The position numbers were made by a program, and so were the translations under genes. Of a DNA stretch of 64,000 nucleotides, positions 10,115-19,719 are shown piece by piece; the stretch's first letter is position 1, and every line of letters begins with the position of its first letter. Below the pieces are notes generated by a model. It searched no databases. It was given only the letters and a program-made list of their open reading frames with translations, and had not been told where the DNA came from. The stretch covers positions 41,420,103-41,484,102 of the forward strand of contig CM075760.1 of NCBI GenBank assembly GCA_037974335.1, given 5' to 3'. The stretch is from Prionace glauca (taxonomy: Eukaryota > Chordata > Chondrichthyes > Carcharhiniformes > Carcharhinidae).

Positions 10115-10292
10115 GACATATAGAGATCCCGGTAACTCGAAAGATACAAGGGCACACACAGTATCAGAGGTATATACAATGTCTCAGCTTGTACACTGCC
10201 AAACTCTCTCTCGTAGCTCCAGACTTTTCAATGAGTTGATGCAGGCAATTGTTTGCCCGTGAATGCTGATAGTGAGAAAAATAGCAAAAATC

Positions 10293-10309
10293 CGTCCCTG
10301 GGTGGTCTC

Positions 10310-10345
<36 letters not shown>

Positions 10346-10366
10346 GACCCATTGCGCCACAGAGAC
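10293..10366 (-). tRNA. tRNA-Asn (GTT)
   Basis: This 74-nt cloverleaf on the minus strand has anticodon GTT, paired stems and B box GGTTCGAGACC. A TTTTT terminator follows directly. The flank from 10380 to 10760 is duplicated at 30545-30965, next to a truncated tRNA-Asn. Confidence 0.95.
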
Positions 10367-10389
10367 TGAGACAACAGCAGCTCAATATA

Positions 10390-10780
10390 TTCTAAACTAG
10401 TGTGTCAATGACCACAATTCTATTTCTGAAAACCTGTTCCAGAACTGCAGCATGACCGCACTGTTTACAATTCTATACAAGTCTCTTTCGTTCCGTTGAT
10501 CCTGCAGCACTGCTGTAGTGTGTTTCTCCTATGAACGGGCAGGTAAAATGAATCCATGTCTCTTATCACTGGCAGGAAGGGAACTGACCACCAGTAGCCT
10601 CACGATCCAATATTTGCCACTCAATCATCAATAACACCATTCACAACTGCACCTCCTTCAGAATATTGTGATCCATTTCCCTCAGGATTTACTTCCAAGA
10701 CTTAATATTTCGCTTGTTTTCCCCCAATTTTGACAGGAGATTCGCTTCAATATACAGAGTGAACGGCGAAAGAAGAAGCT
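10390..10780. repeat. Duplicated tRNA flank (matches 30560-30965)
   Basis: Shared landmarks include ATGACCACAATTCTATTTCT, CAATTCTATACAAGTCTCTT and AATATTGTGATCCATTTCCC. No gene is seen inside it. Confidence 0.8.
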
Positions 10781-10781
10781 T

Positions 10782-10852
10782 TGCATTGGCCGGGAATCGA
10801 ACCCGGGTCTCCCGCGTGGCAGGCGAGAATTCTACCACTGAACCACCAATGC
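10782..10852 (-). tRNA. tRNA-Gly (GCC)
   Basis: This 71-nt cloverleaf on the minus strand is nearly identical to vertebrate tRNA-Gly(GCC), starting GCATTGGTGGTTCAGTGG and carrying B box GGTTCGATTCC. The acceptor stem is fully paired. Confidence 0.96.
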
Positions 10853-11324
10853 TGCTCTTGCTGCTACTACCCCCACATGCTCTCTATTCCTTCACACTCA
10901 GCAGCATTGTAATTTCCTTACTTTATCCTTTCATTCCCCAAATGCCCACAAATGCTCTCACTCAAATCTCAGACGCAACATCGCACAAGCCTTTCATGCT
11001 GTTCAACACCTTCCTTTCATTCACAACCGCATCTCAAACTTTCAACCTTCCTCCAAAACACAAGCACTCTGCAACAGTCCCCCTCTCACACAGCCTCATT
11101 CTCCCAAATATGCCTCTGCTTTCACCACATCAGTCGAAACACACTTAAAACGTATTCAAATTATTTGCACACCGCCTCTTGCACTCAACTCATATCACTA
11201 CAATACGCATCATGCCATTCTGCAAAAGCTTTAAGTTGCTACATTTCTTCAAAGCTGCTACCCAGTGCGACACCAGGCCAAAGTTCCACTTTCAACACTT
11301 GATAACACCTATATAGGGTTACAA
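10853..11324. other. No gene recognised; pyrimidine-rich on plus strand
   Basis: The plus strand is rich in C and T with short open frames of low complexity. I see no domain, RNA gene or element. Confidence 0.4.
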
Positions 11325-11448
11325 CTTAACTCGGAATGAGTTAAAAATAGGGCTTAGGAGAGCTAGTAGGGGGCATGAGAAGTCCTTGGCAAGTCGGATA
11401 AAGGAAAACCCCAAAGCTTTTTACTCTTACGTTAAAAACACGCATTAA
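11325..11448 (+). mobile_element. CR1 internal fragment
   Basis: The plus strand encodes SRIKENPKAFYSYVKN, the linker between the endonuclease and reverse transcriptase domains of CR1-type ORF2 proteins. Only about 120 bp are left, and both ends are lost. Confidence 0.65.
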
Positions 11449-11461
11449 ATCTTCACATATC

Positions 11462-11520
11462 GAGGCTAGTCTGCGATATCTGAAAGCGCTGAATCCTAAC
11501 CACGAGACCCCCAGGATCCC
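11462..11520 (-). pseudogene. tRNA-Glu relic
   Basis: The minus strand reads GGGGGTCTCGTGGTTAGG then ATTCAGCGCTTTCAGATATC. This matches the 5' two thirds of tRNA-Glu(TTC) with several changes; the T-arm is lost. Confidence 0.6.
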
Positions 11521-11912
11521 ATCTGCCTGATTCTCCCAGACACTGGTTACAGGAATGTGCACAGCGCCAATTGTCCGCACTCACACACTCCTTCCTGTCT
11601 GTTAAGATTTGAAATTGTTTATATTTTCACATTGGCTTCCAGTGTGATGAAAGCAGAGCAATGATAAGCTGATGTTATTCAGTGGATTTACTGCAGTAAG
11701 GTTTATGTCAGTTCGATACAAACATTGGTGTTTGAATGTGGTCAGTTACAGTGAAATTTAATGCAGTGGAAGGGAGCCTACTCGCTTTTACAGGAGGAAC
11801 CAGCAAGGGAAATATAAATATGAATAATTGTGCAACGGGACTGATATTTCTCCCTGCTGTTCAAATTGGCACAAGTATTGATCCACGATTTTCAGATTGT
11901 CACTTTGTATTG

Positions 11913-11984
11913 GGTTCTGTGGTGTAATGGTGAGCACTCTGGACTCTGAATCCAGCGATCCGAGTTCAAATCTCGGTGGAACCT
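11913..11984 (+). tRNA. tRNA-Gln (CTG)
   Basis: This 72-nt plus-strand cloverleaf has anticodon CTG and B box AGTTCAAATCT as in vertebrate tRNA-Gln. It ends TGGAACC and is followed by TTTT. Acceptor pairs near the stem base are G:T wobbles. The upstream flank is duplicated at 535-700. Confidence 0.94.
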
Positions 11985-12253
11985 TGTTTTAATTTGCAAA
12001 TACAGATGATGGATTGGCTGAAGGGCGTTTCATTTAAGTTTATCACCAAGTCCTAATCGAGAGGAGAATTTCCCAGCCCGTTCAACTGCTGTTACTCAAT
12101 TCAAGGGCAATTAGAGATGATCGTAAATGAATAAAGACAATCCCAATAATGGACCTTTTCCTCACAAGTAAACGCAAATTTTTTCACAATGTTTCTGCCT
12201 GAAACTTTCGAAACGTCGAGCTAATATGTAACAACTATCCCACTTTCCCATGT

Positions 12254-12325
12254 GGGCCGGTGGCGCAATGGATAACGTGTCTGACTACGGATCAGAAGAT
12301 TCCTAGTTCGCTCAATGCAAAGTTT
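12254..12325 (+). pseudogene. tRNA-Arg (ACG) pseudogene
   Basis: The 5' two thirds match tRNA-Arg(ACG): GGGCCGGTGGCGCAATGG, then CTGACTACGGATCAGAAG. The T-arm and acceptor 3' strand are lost (CCTAGTTCGCTCAATGC), with no matching acceptor strand. Confidence 0.8.
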
Positions 12326-12589
12326 TAAAAGGTGTTCACAAATTCCTTGTTACTTTCGATTAAAAAGGTATTTAACAGCTTTATACTTACTCAGACAAAT
12401 GCTGGCAAGCATATTTTCAGCTTCTCTGGAGAAAGTAATGTTAGGAAATTGCTAATGAAAAGCAACCGACTATTTTAAGTTATTTTTTTCCGGGAAAAAA
12501 ATCATTTAATAAGATTAGGATATTAAATAAATGCTAAACTCAAATACATTTTGGACAGAATTCAACATGGCTTAGAGATTTTACACTAT

Positions 12590-12960
12590 TTTGTAAATAT
12601 TTTCATAAAAGTCAGCATTTCTGATTTTGGAGAAAGCATTTCAAGCTCAGGTCAGAGCAAAGATAATATGACTGTAACATCGAGATTCTGATAATATTCA
12701 GCACCAAACTGAAATCATACAAACTTCCCTCATCCTAGCATGTTTCAGATGGTGATTAACTATGTTAGTCTGCACCTAAACCTATTAAATTGTCTTGTAG
12801 ACTCGATGACTTGCTGATATGTGCAGGTGTCAAAATAGGGAAGTTTCTTTCCTGGCAATGCATCAAACAATTTATCATTTCTGATTTGACACAAAGTATT
12901 TGAGGCCGAGGCCAGAGCGAAGATACTATGGGTGTAACATCGAGATTCAGATACTGTTCA
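12590..12960. repeat. Diverged flank of the tRNA-Val repeat, in two partial copies
   Basis: GGTGATTAACTATGTTAGTC, GTGTCAAAATAGGG, AAAGTATTTGAGG and TAACATCGAGATTC follow the order of the 4030 and 7030 blocks, but no tRNA gene follows. A second partial copy precedes it at 12590-12730. Confidence 0.65.
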
Positions 12961-12984
12961 GCAACAAAATGCTCCGGCCGATGA

Positions 12985-13270
12985 AGGCATGCTTTAAGGT
13001 GCGAGGGGCAAGGTTTAAAGGAGATGGACATGGCAGATTGTTTACACAGAGAGTAGTGGGTTCCGGGAACTCACTGCTGGGGAGAGATAGTAGAAGCGGA
13101 TGCAGTTGTGACTTTTACATCACTTGACAAGTACATGAATAGGATGGGAATAGAGGGATATGGTCCCGGAAGGATGGGGGGTTTTAGTTAAGTCGGACAG
13201 CATGGTCAGTGAAGGTTTGAAGGGCCGAATGGTATGATCCTGGGCTGTAATTTTCCCTGTTCTCTGTACT
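12985..13270 (+). mobile_element. CR1-like LINE 3' relic
   Basis: The 3' end reads AAGGTGCGAGGGGCAAGG, then TTTACACAGAGAGTAGTGGG, then GAAGGGCCGAATGGTATGAT. This corresponds to the C-terminal FTQRVV motif and the 3' UTR of CR1. It is older than the 5636 copy. Confidence 0.7.
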
Positions 13271-13692
13271 GCCATTTTTCTTAACCCAAAACTGACCTTC
13301 AGACCCTGTAGCTCTATATTTAGCCATTCCATCTCTGACACCTTCTCCACTCACACAACCCTGTGAGATGTCTGTACTGATCTTATTGTGGCATCATGAG
13401 CGTTCCACATACAACATGACTTGTATCTTTAAATTCTCATCTTGAACATTTCAATTGAAATTTCAGGGCAAGTAGAGCTTTTTGAGCAGAATGGTTCAGA
13501 TTCCCACCATCTTTAATGTAAACAAGTTGTTTCTGATTTCCCTACACAGGTTGTCTATTAAACAATGACTGAACACAGGGGGTGAATGTGAGAAGCTGAA
13601 GTTTCCAGTTGAAGAGGTTCCCAGTGTCTCTGAGCAGCTGAACTGGGGAAGCCTTTGGGCAGAGACTGCGCTGCTGCTATTTCCCTTCCTGA

Positions 13693-13707
13693 CCACCGGG
13701 GGTCGCT
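13693..13707 (+). promoter_or_regulatory. CTCF-like motif in the CpG island
   Basis: CCACCGGGGGTCGCT fits CCASYAGRKGGCRSY at about 13 of 15 positions. It lies at the tRNA-cluster side of the island. Confidence 0.4.
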
Positions 13708-14204
13708 GTAACACGCCCGGGCGCTGCTCCGCCCAGTGTCACCTCTTGCCCACACCGGCCCGGCCGCTGCTCGTTGGCGGAACATCCGGGGCCTGCAGAG
13801 TGGCGGGGCCAGCGGCCATATTTCCGTGACGTCACCGTCAGCCCCTCCCCCCGTCGAGGAAAAAGCGACGGTTCAGAAATGTAGAAAGTGAGAGAAATTC
13901 CCTCCCGGAAATCCCGCCCGGAGCGGAATTAAAATTAAACAAAATACATATTTTTATAAAGAGGCAGGTGGCGGAACCGCGCATGTGCGGTAGTATTTTC
14001 CCAGAGCGCACCGCGCGGGTGTGATTGAAAAACAGACGGAATAAAAAACGGAAACGATTTTCCCGAATGGAGAAGGAACCGAAAGGCTGACGGGTGAGGA
14101 TATGAATAATAATCATCAAGATTCAAAATATTAAAAGATTCAAATGTAACTGCCTGGGCGCATGTGCAGAAGGGGAAATTCCCTCAGAGTGCAGCGCGCG
14201 GGAC

Positions 14205-14303
14205 GCCGTCTCCCCTGGCAAGGCAAAATGGCCGCTGGCCGTCTCCCCTGGCAACGCAAGATGGACGCTGGCCGTCTCCCTTGGCAACGCAAGATGGACG
14301 CTG
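14205..14303 (+). repeat. 3 x 33-bp tandem repeat with YY1- and RFX-like motifs
   Basis: Three head-to-tail 33-bp units start at 14205, 14238 and 14271. Each has GTCTCC-CCT/CTT-GGCAA(C/G), close to an X-box/RFX site, followed by AAGATGGACGC or AAAATGGCCGC, close to a YY1 site. Units 2 and 3 differ by one base. The array sits in the CpG island, so it may be a homotypic promoter module. Confidence 0.85.
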
Positions 14304-14539
14304 CCGGCGGCGGGTGTGATTGTGGCGCAGGCGCAGTGAGGTCTGCCTGCAGCCCATTGTCCAGACTGCCCCCCAGTGGATGTGGTGGGGAGGTGCAGCA
14401 GATGGAGCAACAATCCCAGTTTCAATGGGGGGAGAGAAGCTGCAATGCTGCTCCCTGTTGTTCACTCCTCTCCCCAGTCTCAGCATTGCAGAGTGTTTAA
14501 ACAAGAGGGTGCATTGTCACAGCGGCACCTTGACCTGCA

Positions 14540-14745
14540 GTTTAGTTTTATTTATTAGTATCACGAATAATTAGGCTTACATTCACACTGCAATGCAATT
14601 CCTGTGAAAATTTTCTAGTCGCCACATTCCTGTTCGGGAAACACTGATGGAGAATTTGGCATGGCCAATGCATCTAACCAGCAAGTCTTTTGGACTGCTG
14701 GAGGAATGCAGAGCATCTGGAGGAAACCCGTGCAGACATGTTTGT
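14540..14745 (-). mobile_element. V-SINE-type SINE, 3' part
   Basis: The minus strand has the conserved central domain (GGGTTTCCTCCAGATGCTC, CAGTCCAAAAGACTTGC, TTGGCCATGCCAAATTCTCC). The tail follows (GTGGCGACTAGAAAATTTTC, GCATTGCAGTGTGAATGTAA, ACTAATAAATAAAA). The tRNA-like 5' part is missing. A plus-strand copy of the same tail subfamily is at 42605-42730. Confidence 0.8.
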
Positions 14746-14879
14746 ACAGGTTGCGTTCATTGTCTTTCTGTTTCCAGGGGAACCGATAATGTTTATTTTT
14801 AATTTCATTTCCGTTATTTCAGTTTGTTTTTTTTCCAGAATAGGTTAATGAGTGGTCACCACGCACTGGGACTTCCCGG

Positions 14880-15175
14880 ATTCTTTCTTCAGTCCCTTCA
14901 GAAATTCTTTCCCCTCCAGGAGAAACCGGCAGTCTATCCGGAACAACACTCCGGGAACTTACCGAGGAGACAGTGCAGTGTTTAGAAATGCTGCACCGTC
15001 AGAGCTGTCAGCCTCTCGATGACCTGTTAAATCTGGGGTACCGTCTTCCCCCTCAGGTGGAGGTGCCACATGGTCACTGTTTCCAAAAAGAGCAAGAGAA
15101 ACACCCTGTTCGGTATGTGTTCACCAATCACAATGACTGACACAGCCAGAGCACTACAATATTACTGAATGAAAT
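14880..15175 (-). repeat. V-downstream module (copy 1)
   Basis: On the minus strand this matches 44890-45240 and 49640-49995. Shared landmarks are GGAAACAGTGACCATGTG, CCGAGAGGCTG-like, TGACGGTGCAGCATT and CTGTCTCCTCGGTAAGTTCC. In copies 1 and 3 it lies 200-450 bp downstream of paralogous V genes (15446 and 49374). The middle copy has no adjacent V. Short frames are partly open in two copies, but I recognise no protein. Confidence 0.75.
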
Positions 15176-15406
15176 AATATCATTGTGAGTCCAAAAATAG
15201 CTGCTGTGTTTATTACATAAAACACTTCGGGACATTAAAACTTACAAAAATATTCTCAAGCTCATTCTTTTAAGTGTCCCGGTGTTTTAATTTTGCAATA
15301 TATTTGTTATTCATAAAAATATTCTCAGTAAAAAATGAGAAATCGCTACGATTTCAGGTTTCATTTCAGACTCACTCTGATCCGTTACGTTGCGTGAGGC
15401 TCTGAG

Positions 15407-15445
15407 AGTTTTTGTACAGGTTCAGCCCAGCTCTGTGTCTCTGTG
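15407..15445 (-). other. 23-RSS of V gene 1
   Basis: Heptamer CACAGAG (15439-15445), 23-bp spacer, nonamer ACAAAAACT (15407-15415). It is read on the minus strand directly after the V exon. Confidence 0.95.
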
Positions 15446-16354
15446 GGTCTCAGTGCGCAGTAATACACCCCGGAGTCTGTCAGCTCTGTTTTAGACACTT
15501 TCAGCGGGACGGTGCGGGTTGTTTCATTGAGCTCCGCTGAAAAACGGTCCCCTGGGGATGTTTCTGTTTTGTCGCTGTATCTATTCCTCTTCAGCAGAAA
15601 CTCCATGGACCCGCTGGAATGCTGTCGGTACCAGAATAAATAAGGAGTGCTACCACTTGTAGCTGTGTAATTACAGAGTAACTGAACAACATCTCCTTCA
15701 GTGACGGTGACTGCAGCCGGTGTCTGTGAAACAGAATTTCCTCCACAATGTCCTGTGAGGAAGCAAAGAAATATTAAACTAAATAATGCGACTTTACTCT
15801 GTCTCCCCCACCCACCCGCACCCCCCACTAGAATATGCCGTATTCTTGAGCAATAATCTCAAAAAGAAATCGCAAAGCACAACAAAAATATATTTCACAG
15901 TTCAGCGGATGGGAAGGGGAGGTGGTTGTGACGATTAAATAAAGCTTCTACCACAAATATTCTGCTCTTTCTAACGAGATCAGTTCCTCGCCTTCAGTTC
16001 TTGTAACTGGAAACAGCTCACGGTCTGTCTGTTTGAAGTGAGGTATTTGCCAAAGTTATTCACTGGTATCAGATGAGCTTCAACCTGAGACCAACTTATT
16101 TTCTCTCATTCCATGGGGGAATTGTGCCTAATCCCAACAGTGTTCAGTACTGAGACCAGCGAGATCCTGATAATTTTTCAATGTTGAGTTCAATCTATTC
16201 CCTGACCACTCACCCCTGCCCCTCGCACTGAGCGAAGCGCAGGATAGAATATAATGCATGGCAAAGATGTATAGCACAGCGTGGATCCATTTGTGAACCT
16301 ACCGGTTAAAAGCGCTGCCGCTGTGAGGAATAAATGCAGAGTAAAATGAGACAT
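15446..16354 (-). CDS. TCR V gene 1 (TRAV/TRDV type), intact
   Basis: This is a germline V segment for the membrane-distal Ig domain of a T-cell receptor chain. The leader exon at 16303-16354 encodes MSHFTLHLFLTAAALLTG and ends at a GT donor in phase 1. The intron is 16302-15753. The V exon at 15446-15752 has GNSVSQTPAAVTVTEGD, first Cys in LLCNY, FWYRQH, and DSGVYYCAL with second Cys. The frame is open throughout. It is paralogous to the inverted gene at 48494-49374; the homology includes about 350 bp of 5' flank and a downstream module. A GATGACATTT motif and a CCAAT box lie about 100-125 bp upstream of the ATG. The locus call (alpha/delta) rests on framework style; beta or gamma is less likely. 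Confidence 0.93.
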
Positions 16355-17440
16355 GTTTGTAGAGAGCTCGCGGCGAATTTGACCAGAACGGGTTGAATCT
16401 GAAGTTTTTTTAGTCAAGAGTGGAAAAGATCGAGTCATATCCGGGCCCCTGTTGATTGGTTTACTGCTGAAAATGTCATCAGGTGCCAATCAGCTTCAAG
16501 TTTCTATGTACTTCAATGCAACCAATGATCTCATAGCTCCTTCATTTACAATTCATACAATTGGCCGAGAGATGAAAGGAATAAAGTGAATTTGGTCATC
16601 CGGTGACAGGGGATTACTTTCCCCTTCAACTGTCATTTCAGGAACCGACTGATCCCCTGAGCGTTGATGGCTTTGTTCTGACATGGAGAATGACAATATC
16701 CATCCTCACAACAACATAACAAGGAGTTTGTTTTGAATCCTGTATGGGAAAGTATGGTGGGGAAGGATTTTTTTTTCTAAGTTGAGACATCGACTTCATT
16801 AGAAGTGATAGAATAATGAATGGTCTAAGATATTTCCATACGATGCTCCCTCAATTTCTAACTTTGCAGTGTGAGAAACCCTCTTTCAGAGTGGGAATAT
16901 AGGTTGCCTCCCCATGATTGCTGATCAAAAGAGTGCCAAGCAGGGGAAAGCAGAAAAGATCAATATCTCAAATAAAAGCTCTAATAAAACAACGCAGGTG
17001 AGACAGATCAGGGTGAGAACAGCACAGGAAACCTCTGGGCGGGGCTACCATAGATAGTGTAGTCACAGGTAGACCTGGTCTGGAGAGAATTGAACTCAAT
17101 AATAATGTCACATTGGAATTCTACAACCTTGCCTCTCTGTAACAGTGGTAGCCAAATGTTCATTCCACATTGCAGATCAGTAGACTCGGACCAGGAGTGT
17201 CAGTGTTCTTAAATGATTCAATACTTTGCAAAATCTTTAACAGTGACGCGGATGGGAAACTGAGCAGCTGTATTAGACAGGTTCTGAATTAATGTACAAG
17301 GTAACAGAAAAAGCTTTAAATGTTTACGTTAAAGACTGGGAAAGGGAAATGCGCACAATTTCCATAAACCAGGAAAGGCAAGAACAGTTAGGAACAAATG
17401 GGCAGAGAAACGCATTGAAAATCAAAACAAGGGAGTTACG
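16355..17440. promoter_or_regulatory. 5' flank of V gene 1, conserved with V gene 12
   Basis: Minus-strand landmarks TGTTATGTTGTTGTGAGGAT, AAGTAATCCCCTGT, GAGATCATTGGTTG and GAAACTTGAAGCTGATTGG recur upstream of the V gene at 48494. The last two also recur without a V gene at 42240-42350. Candidate core elements are GATGACATTT (16471-16480, minus) and CCAAT (about 16455-16460, minus). No other gene is seen to 17440. Confidence 0.55.
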
Positions 17441-17653
17441 GAATCTCAAATCGACTTGTCAATGTTGTGTCCATTGCAAATGTAAGTTAAAATCATCAAC
17501 TAATGTAACTGTGAAACTGTACCACATCAGTTGTTGTTTCTGAGTGTTGTGTTTTGTTGTAATTTGATGAATCTCTGGCACTCTCACTGTGGAATCTGAA
17601 TTAGGGGCGCGTGAGCGCGCCCTGCTGGGAGCTAACTGGAACTGCCAATGTGG

Positions 17654-17884
17654 GGTTTTTGTACGGCATGCGTCATATCTCTGCAGAAGTATGTGCTTCA
17701 TGGCACAGGAATACATGGCGCTATCGGAGATCACAGTATAACTGATCGTTAGCTTGGTAGTCTTGTTATTTTTATCAAATTTAGAAAAAAACTTATCTTT
17801 GAGGTCACTGCCCCTTTGCGCATTCCCTCCAATAAGAAGAACCATGTACACTGGAGCTTTCCAGGCCTGCTGACGGTACCAGTA
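17654..17884 (-). pseudogene. TCR V pseudogene 2, split by a Penelope-like element
   Basis: The minus strand encodes the 3' half of a V exon: YWYRQQAWKAPVYMVLL, then KFDKNNKTTKLTISYTVISD, then SAMYSCAM with the second Cys in place. The RSS is abnormal: heptamer CACATAC, a 26-bp gap and nonamer ACAAAAACC. Upstream of YWYRQQ the reading meets the tail of a Penelope-like element at about 17885, so the 5' half (leader, FR1, CDR1) is cut off. Homologous V relics, including the 3' flank, are at 20030 and 24267. Confidence 0.85.
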
Positions 17885-18568
17885 CAGTAAGAATTCTCAC
17901 AACACCAGGCTAAAGTCCAATCAGTTTAGGTACTAGTAAACACACAAGCTTTCGGAAACGCTATTCCTTCGTCAGGTGTGTGGAAAGTTCTGGTCAGAGA
18001 AGGGCATATAAAGACACACACAGTTTACAGAATACTGATTAGAATGCGAGTCTTTACAGCTAACCTGCTATTCAAGTCTTAGATGTGCAGACAATGTGAG
18101 TGGAGATAGCATTAAACATAGGTTAAAGAGATGTGCATTGTCTCCAGACAGTACAGTTAGTGAGATGTTGCAAACCCAGGCAAGTCATGGGGGTTACAGA
18201 TAGTGCGACATGAACCCAAAATCTCGGTTGAGGCCATCCTCATGTGTGCAGAACTTGACTATCAGTCTCTGCTCAGCGACTCTGCGCTGTCGTGTGTCGT
18301 GAAGGCCGCCTTGGAGAACGCTTACCCGAAGATCAGAGTCCGAATGCCCGTGACTACTGAAGTGTTCGCCAACAGGAAGGGAACAGTCTTGCCTGGTGAT
18401 TGTTGAGCGATGTTCATTCATCCGTTGTCGTAGCGCCAGCATGGTCTTCCCAATGTACCAGACTTCGGGACATCCTTTCCTGCAGCGTATTAGGTAGACA
18501 ACGTTAGCCGAGTTGCAAGGGTATGTCCCGTGTACCTGGTGGATGGTGTTCTCAATTTTGGCATGCTG
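17885..18568 (-). mobile_element. Penelope-like element, 3' part with GIY-YIG domain
   Basis: The minus strand encodes the C-terminal part of a Penelope-like protein: a Cys motif before CNSANVVYLIRC, then CPEVWYIGKTMLALRQRMNE and LPVGEHFSSHGHSDSDL, which are GIY-YIG endonuclease signatures. The 3' tail follows (CCTGACGAAGGAATAGCG, GAAAGCTTGTGTG, TTGGACTTTAGCCTGGTG). The reverse transcriptase is absent because of 5' truncation. It sits inside V pseudogene 2. Confidence 0.82.
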
Positions 18569-18734
18569 AAAATGAAAGAAGATTAATGTGTAAATGGCGA
18601 GCGATCACGAAACTCTGAGGTATAAATGAATTTGGCTGTCCTGGTCCAGAAATCACAAGGGGTTAGTGTGCAAGTACAGCAATTAATTAGAAAATAACAT
18701 AGAATGTTATCACTTATTATGAGGGAATGTATTG

Positions 18735-19615
18735 CGAAAATAGTCAGGGCATGTTTCCGTTATACAGGGCATTTGTGAGACCATATTTGGAGAATTGTGC
18801 ACAATACTTGTCTCCTTATCGAATGGTAATGCTTTAGAAAATATTCGAAGGTCTATTACCAGAATGAGTAGGTTATTTTACAAAGAAAGAATGGTGATGC
18901 TGGGTTTGCATCCACTGGAGTTTAGAAGAGAAAGAGGTGACTTTATCAAAACCTTTCAAACCTTTCAAAGGGGCGGCACGGTAGCACAGTGGTTAGCACT
19001 GCTGCTTCACAGCTCCAGGGTCCTGGGTTCGATTCCCGGCTCGGGTCACTGTCTGTGTGGAGTTTGCACATTCTCCTCGTGTCTGCGTGGGTTTCCTCCG
19101 GGTGCTCCGGTTTTCTCCCACAGTCCAAAGATGTGCGGGTTAGGTTCATTGGCTATGCTAAAATTGCCCCTTAGTATCCTGGGATGAGTAGGTTAGAGGG
19201 ATTAGCAGGTAAAATGTATAGGGATATGGGGGTAGGGCCTGGGTGGGATTGTAGTCGGTGCAGACTCGATGGGCCGAATGGCCTTTTTCTGAAGTGTAAG
19301 GTTTTTATGATTCTAACTAGGGGTCATAGTTTGAAGAAAGAGGGGTTAGCCTATTAGAACTCAAATGGGAAGAAATTTCTTCAGCTGAAGGGTGGTGAAC
19401 GTATAGAATTCACTACCACTATTTGAGACTAAAACGTTTTCCGATTTCAAGAAGAAAATAGATATAGCTCTTGGGACTGAAGGAATCAAAGCATATGAGA
19501 GGAAAGAGGAATCAGGATATTAAATTTGATGATCAACCATGTTCAAATGAATGGCGGAGCAGGCTCTATGGGCTGAATGGCGTATTCCTGCTTCTATGTG
19601 TCTATGTAATCCTCC
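18735..19615 (+). mobile_element. Old CR1 LINE, interrupted by a SINE
   Basis: The pieces 18735-18964 and 19313-19615 read in order as a CR1 3' region: AGGGCATTTGTGAGACCATA, GGAGTTTAGAAGAG, GGGGTCATAGTTTGAAG, AATTTCTTCAGCTGAAGGGT, then GGCGGAGCAGGCTCTATGGG. The SINE at 18969-19312 lies between them and is therefore younger. Confidence 0.75.
18969..19312 (+). mobile_element. HE1/V-SINE-type SINE, near full length
   Basis: The 5' part is tRNA-like (GGTAGCACAGTGGTTAGCAC as A box, GGGTTCGATTCCCGG as B box). The conserved central domain follows (CTGTGTGGAGTTTGCAC, GTGCTCCGGTTTTCTCCC, CAGTCCAAAGATGTGCGG). The 3' part has ATAGGGATATGGGGG and GGGCCGAATGGCC. The 3' end resembles that of the CR1-like LINEs in the window, consistent with the known borrowing of LINE tails by elasmobranch HE1 SINEs. 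Confidence 0.9.
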
Positions 19616-19719
19616 TGGAATTTTATTAGTTTTTGTGAGATTTCGTCTCACTGTTTTGAACTCTTTAAATAGAATTCTAACTCATTCATTCTCTACTGAA
19701 ATGACAAAACTAACATCCC

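Larger units (their letters stand above)
13550..14400. promoter_or_regulatory. CpG-rich promoter-like island at the tRNA/TCR-V boundary
   Basis: This is the most GC- and CpG-rich stretch of the window. It carries CGGCCATATTTCCG (YY1-like) next to GTGACGTCAC (full CRE) at about 13811-13837. NRF1-like GCGCATGTGC lies near 13979 and 14158, GCGCAGGCGCA lies near 14326, and a triple 33-bp array lies at 14205-14303. Short open frames inside are GC-driven and not supported. It resembles a vertebrate housekeeping or bidirectional promoter, but I see no recognisable coding exon beside it. A boundary role between tRNA and V clusters is inference. Confidence 0.6.

Noticed and set aside
9900-10157. Cys/Val-rich open frame
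   Set aside because: It translates the (AC)n microsatellite.
13838-14574. Several overlapping open frames in the CpG-rich island
   Set aside because: High GC lowers stop frequency in all frames, and one frame only translates the 33-bp tandem repeat. None shows a known domain.
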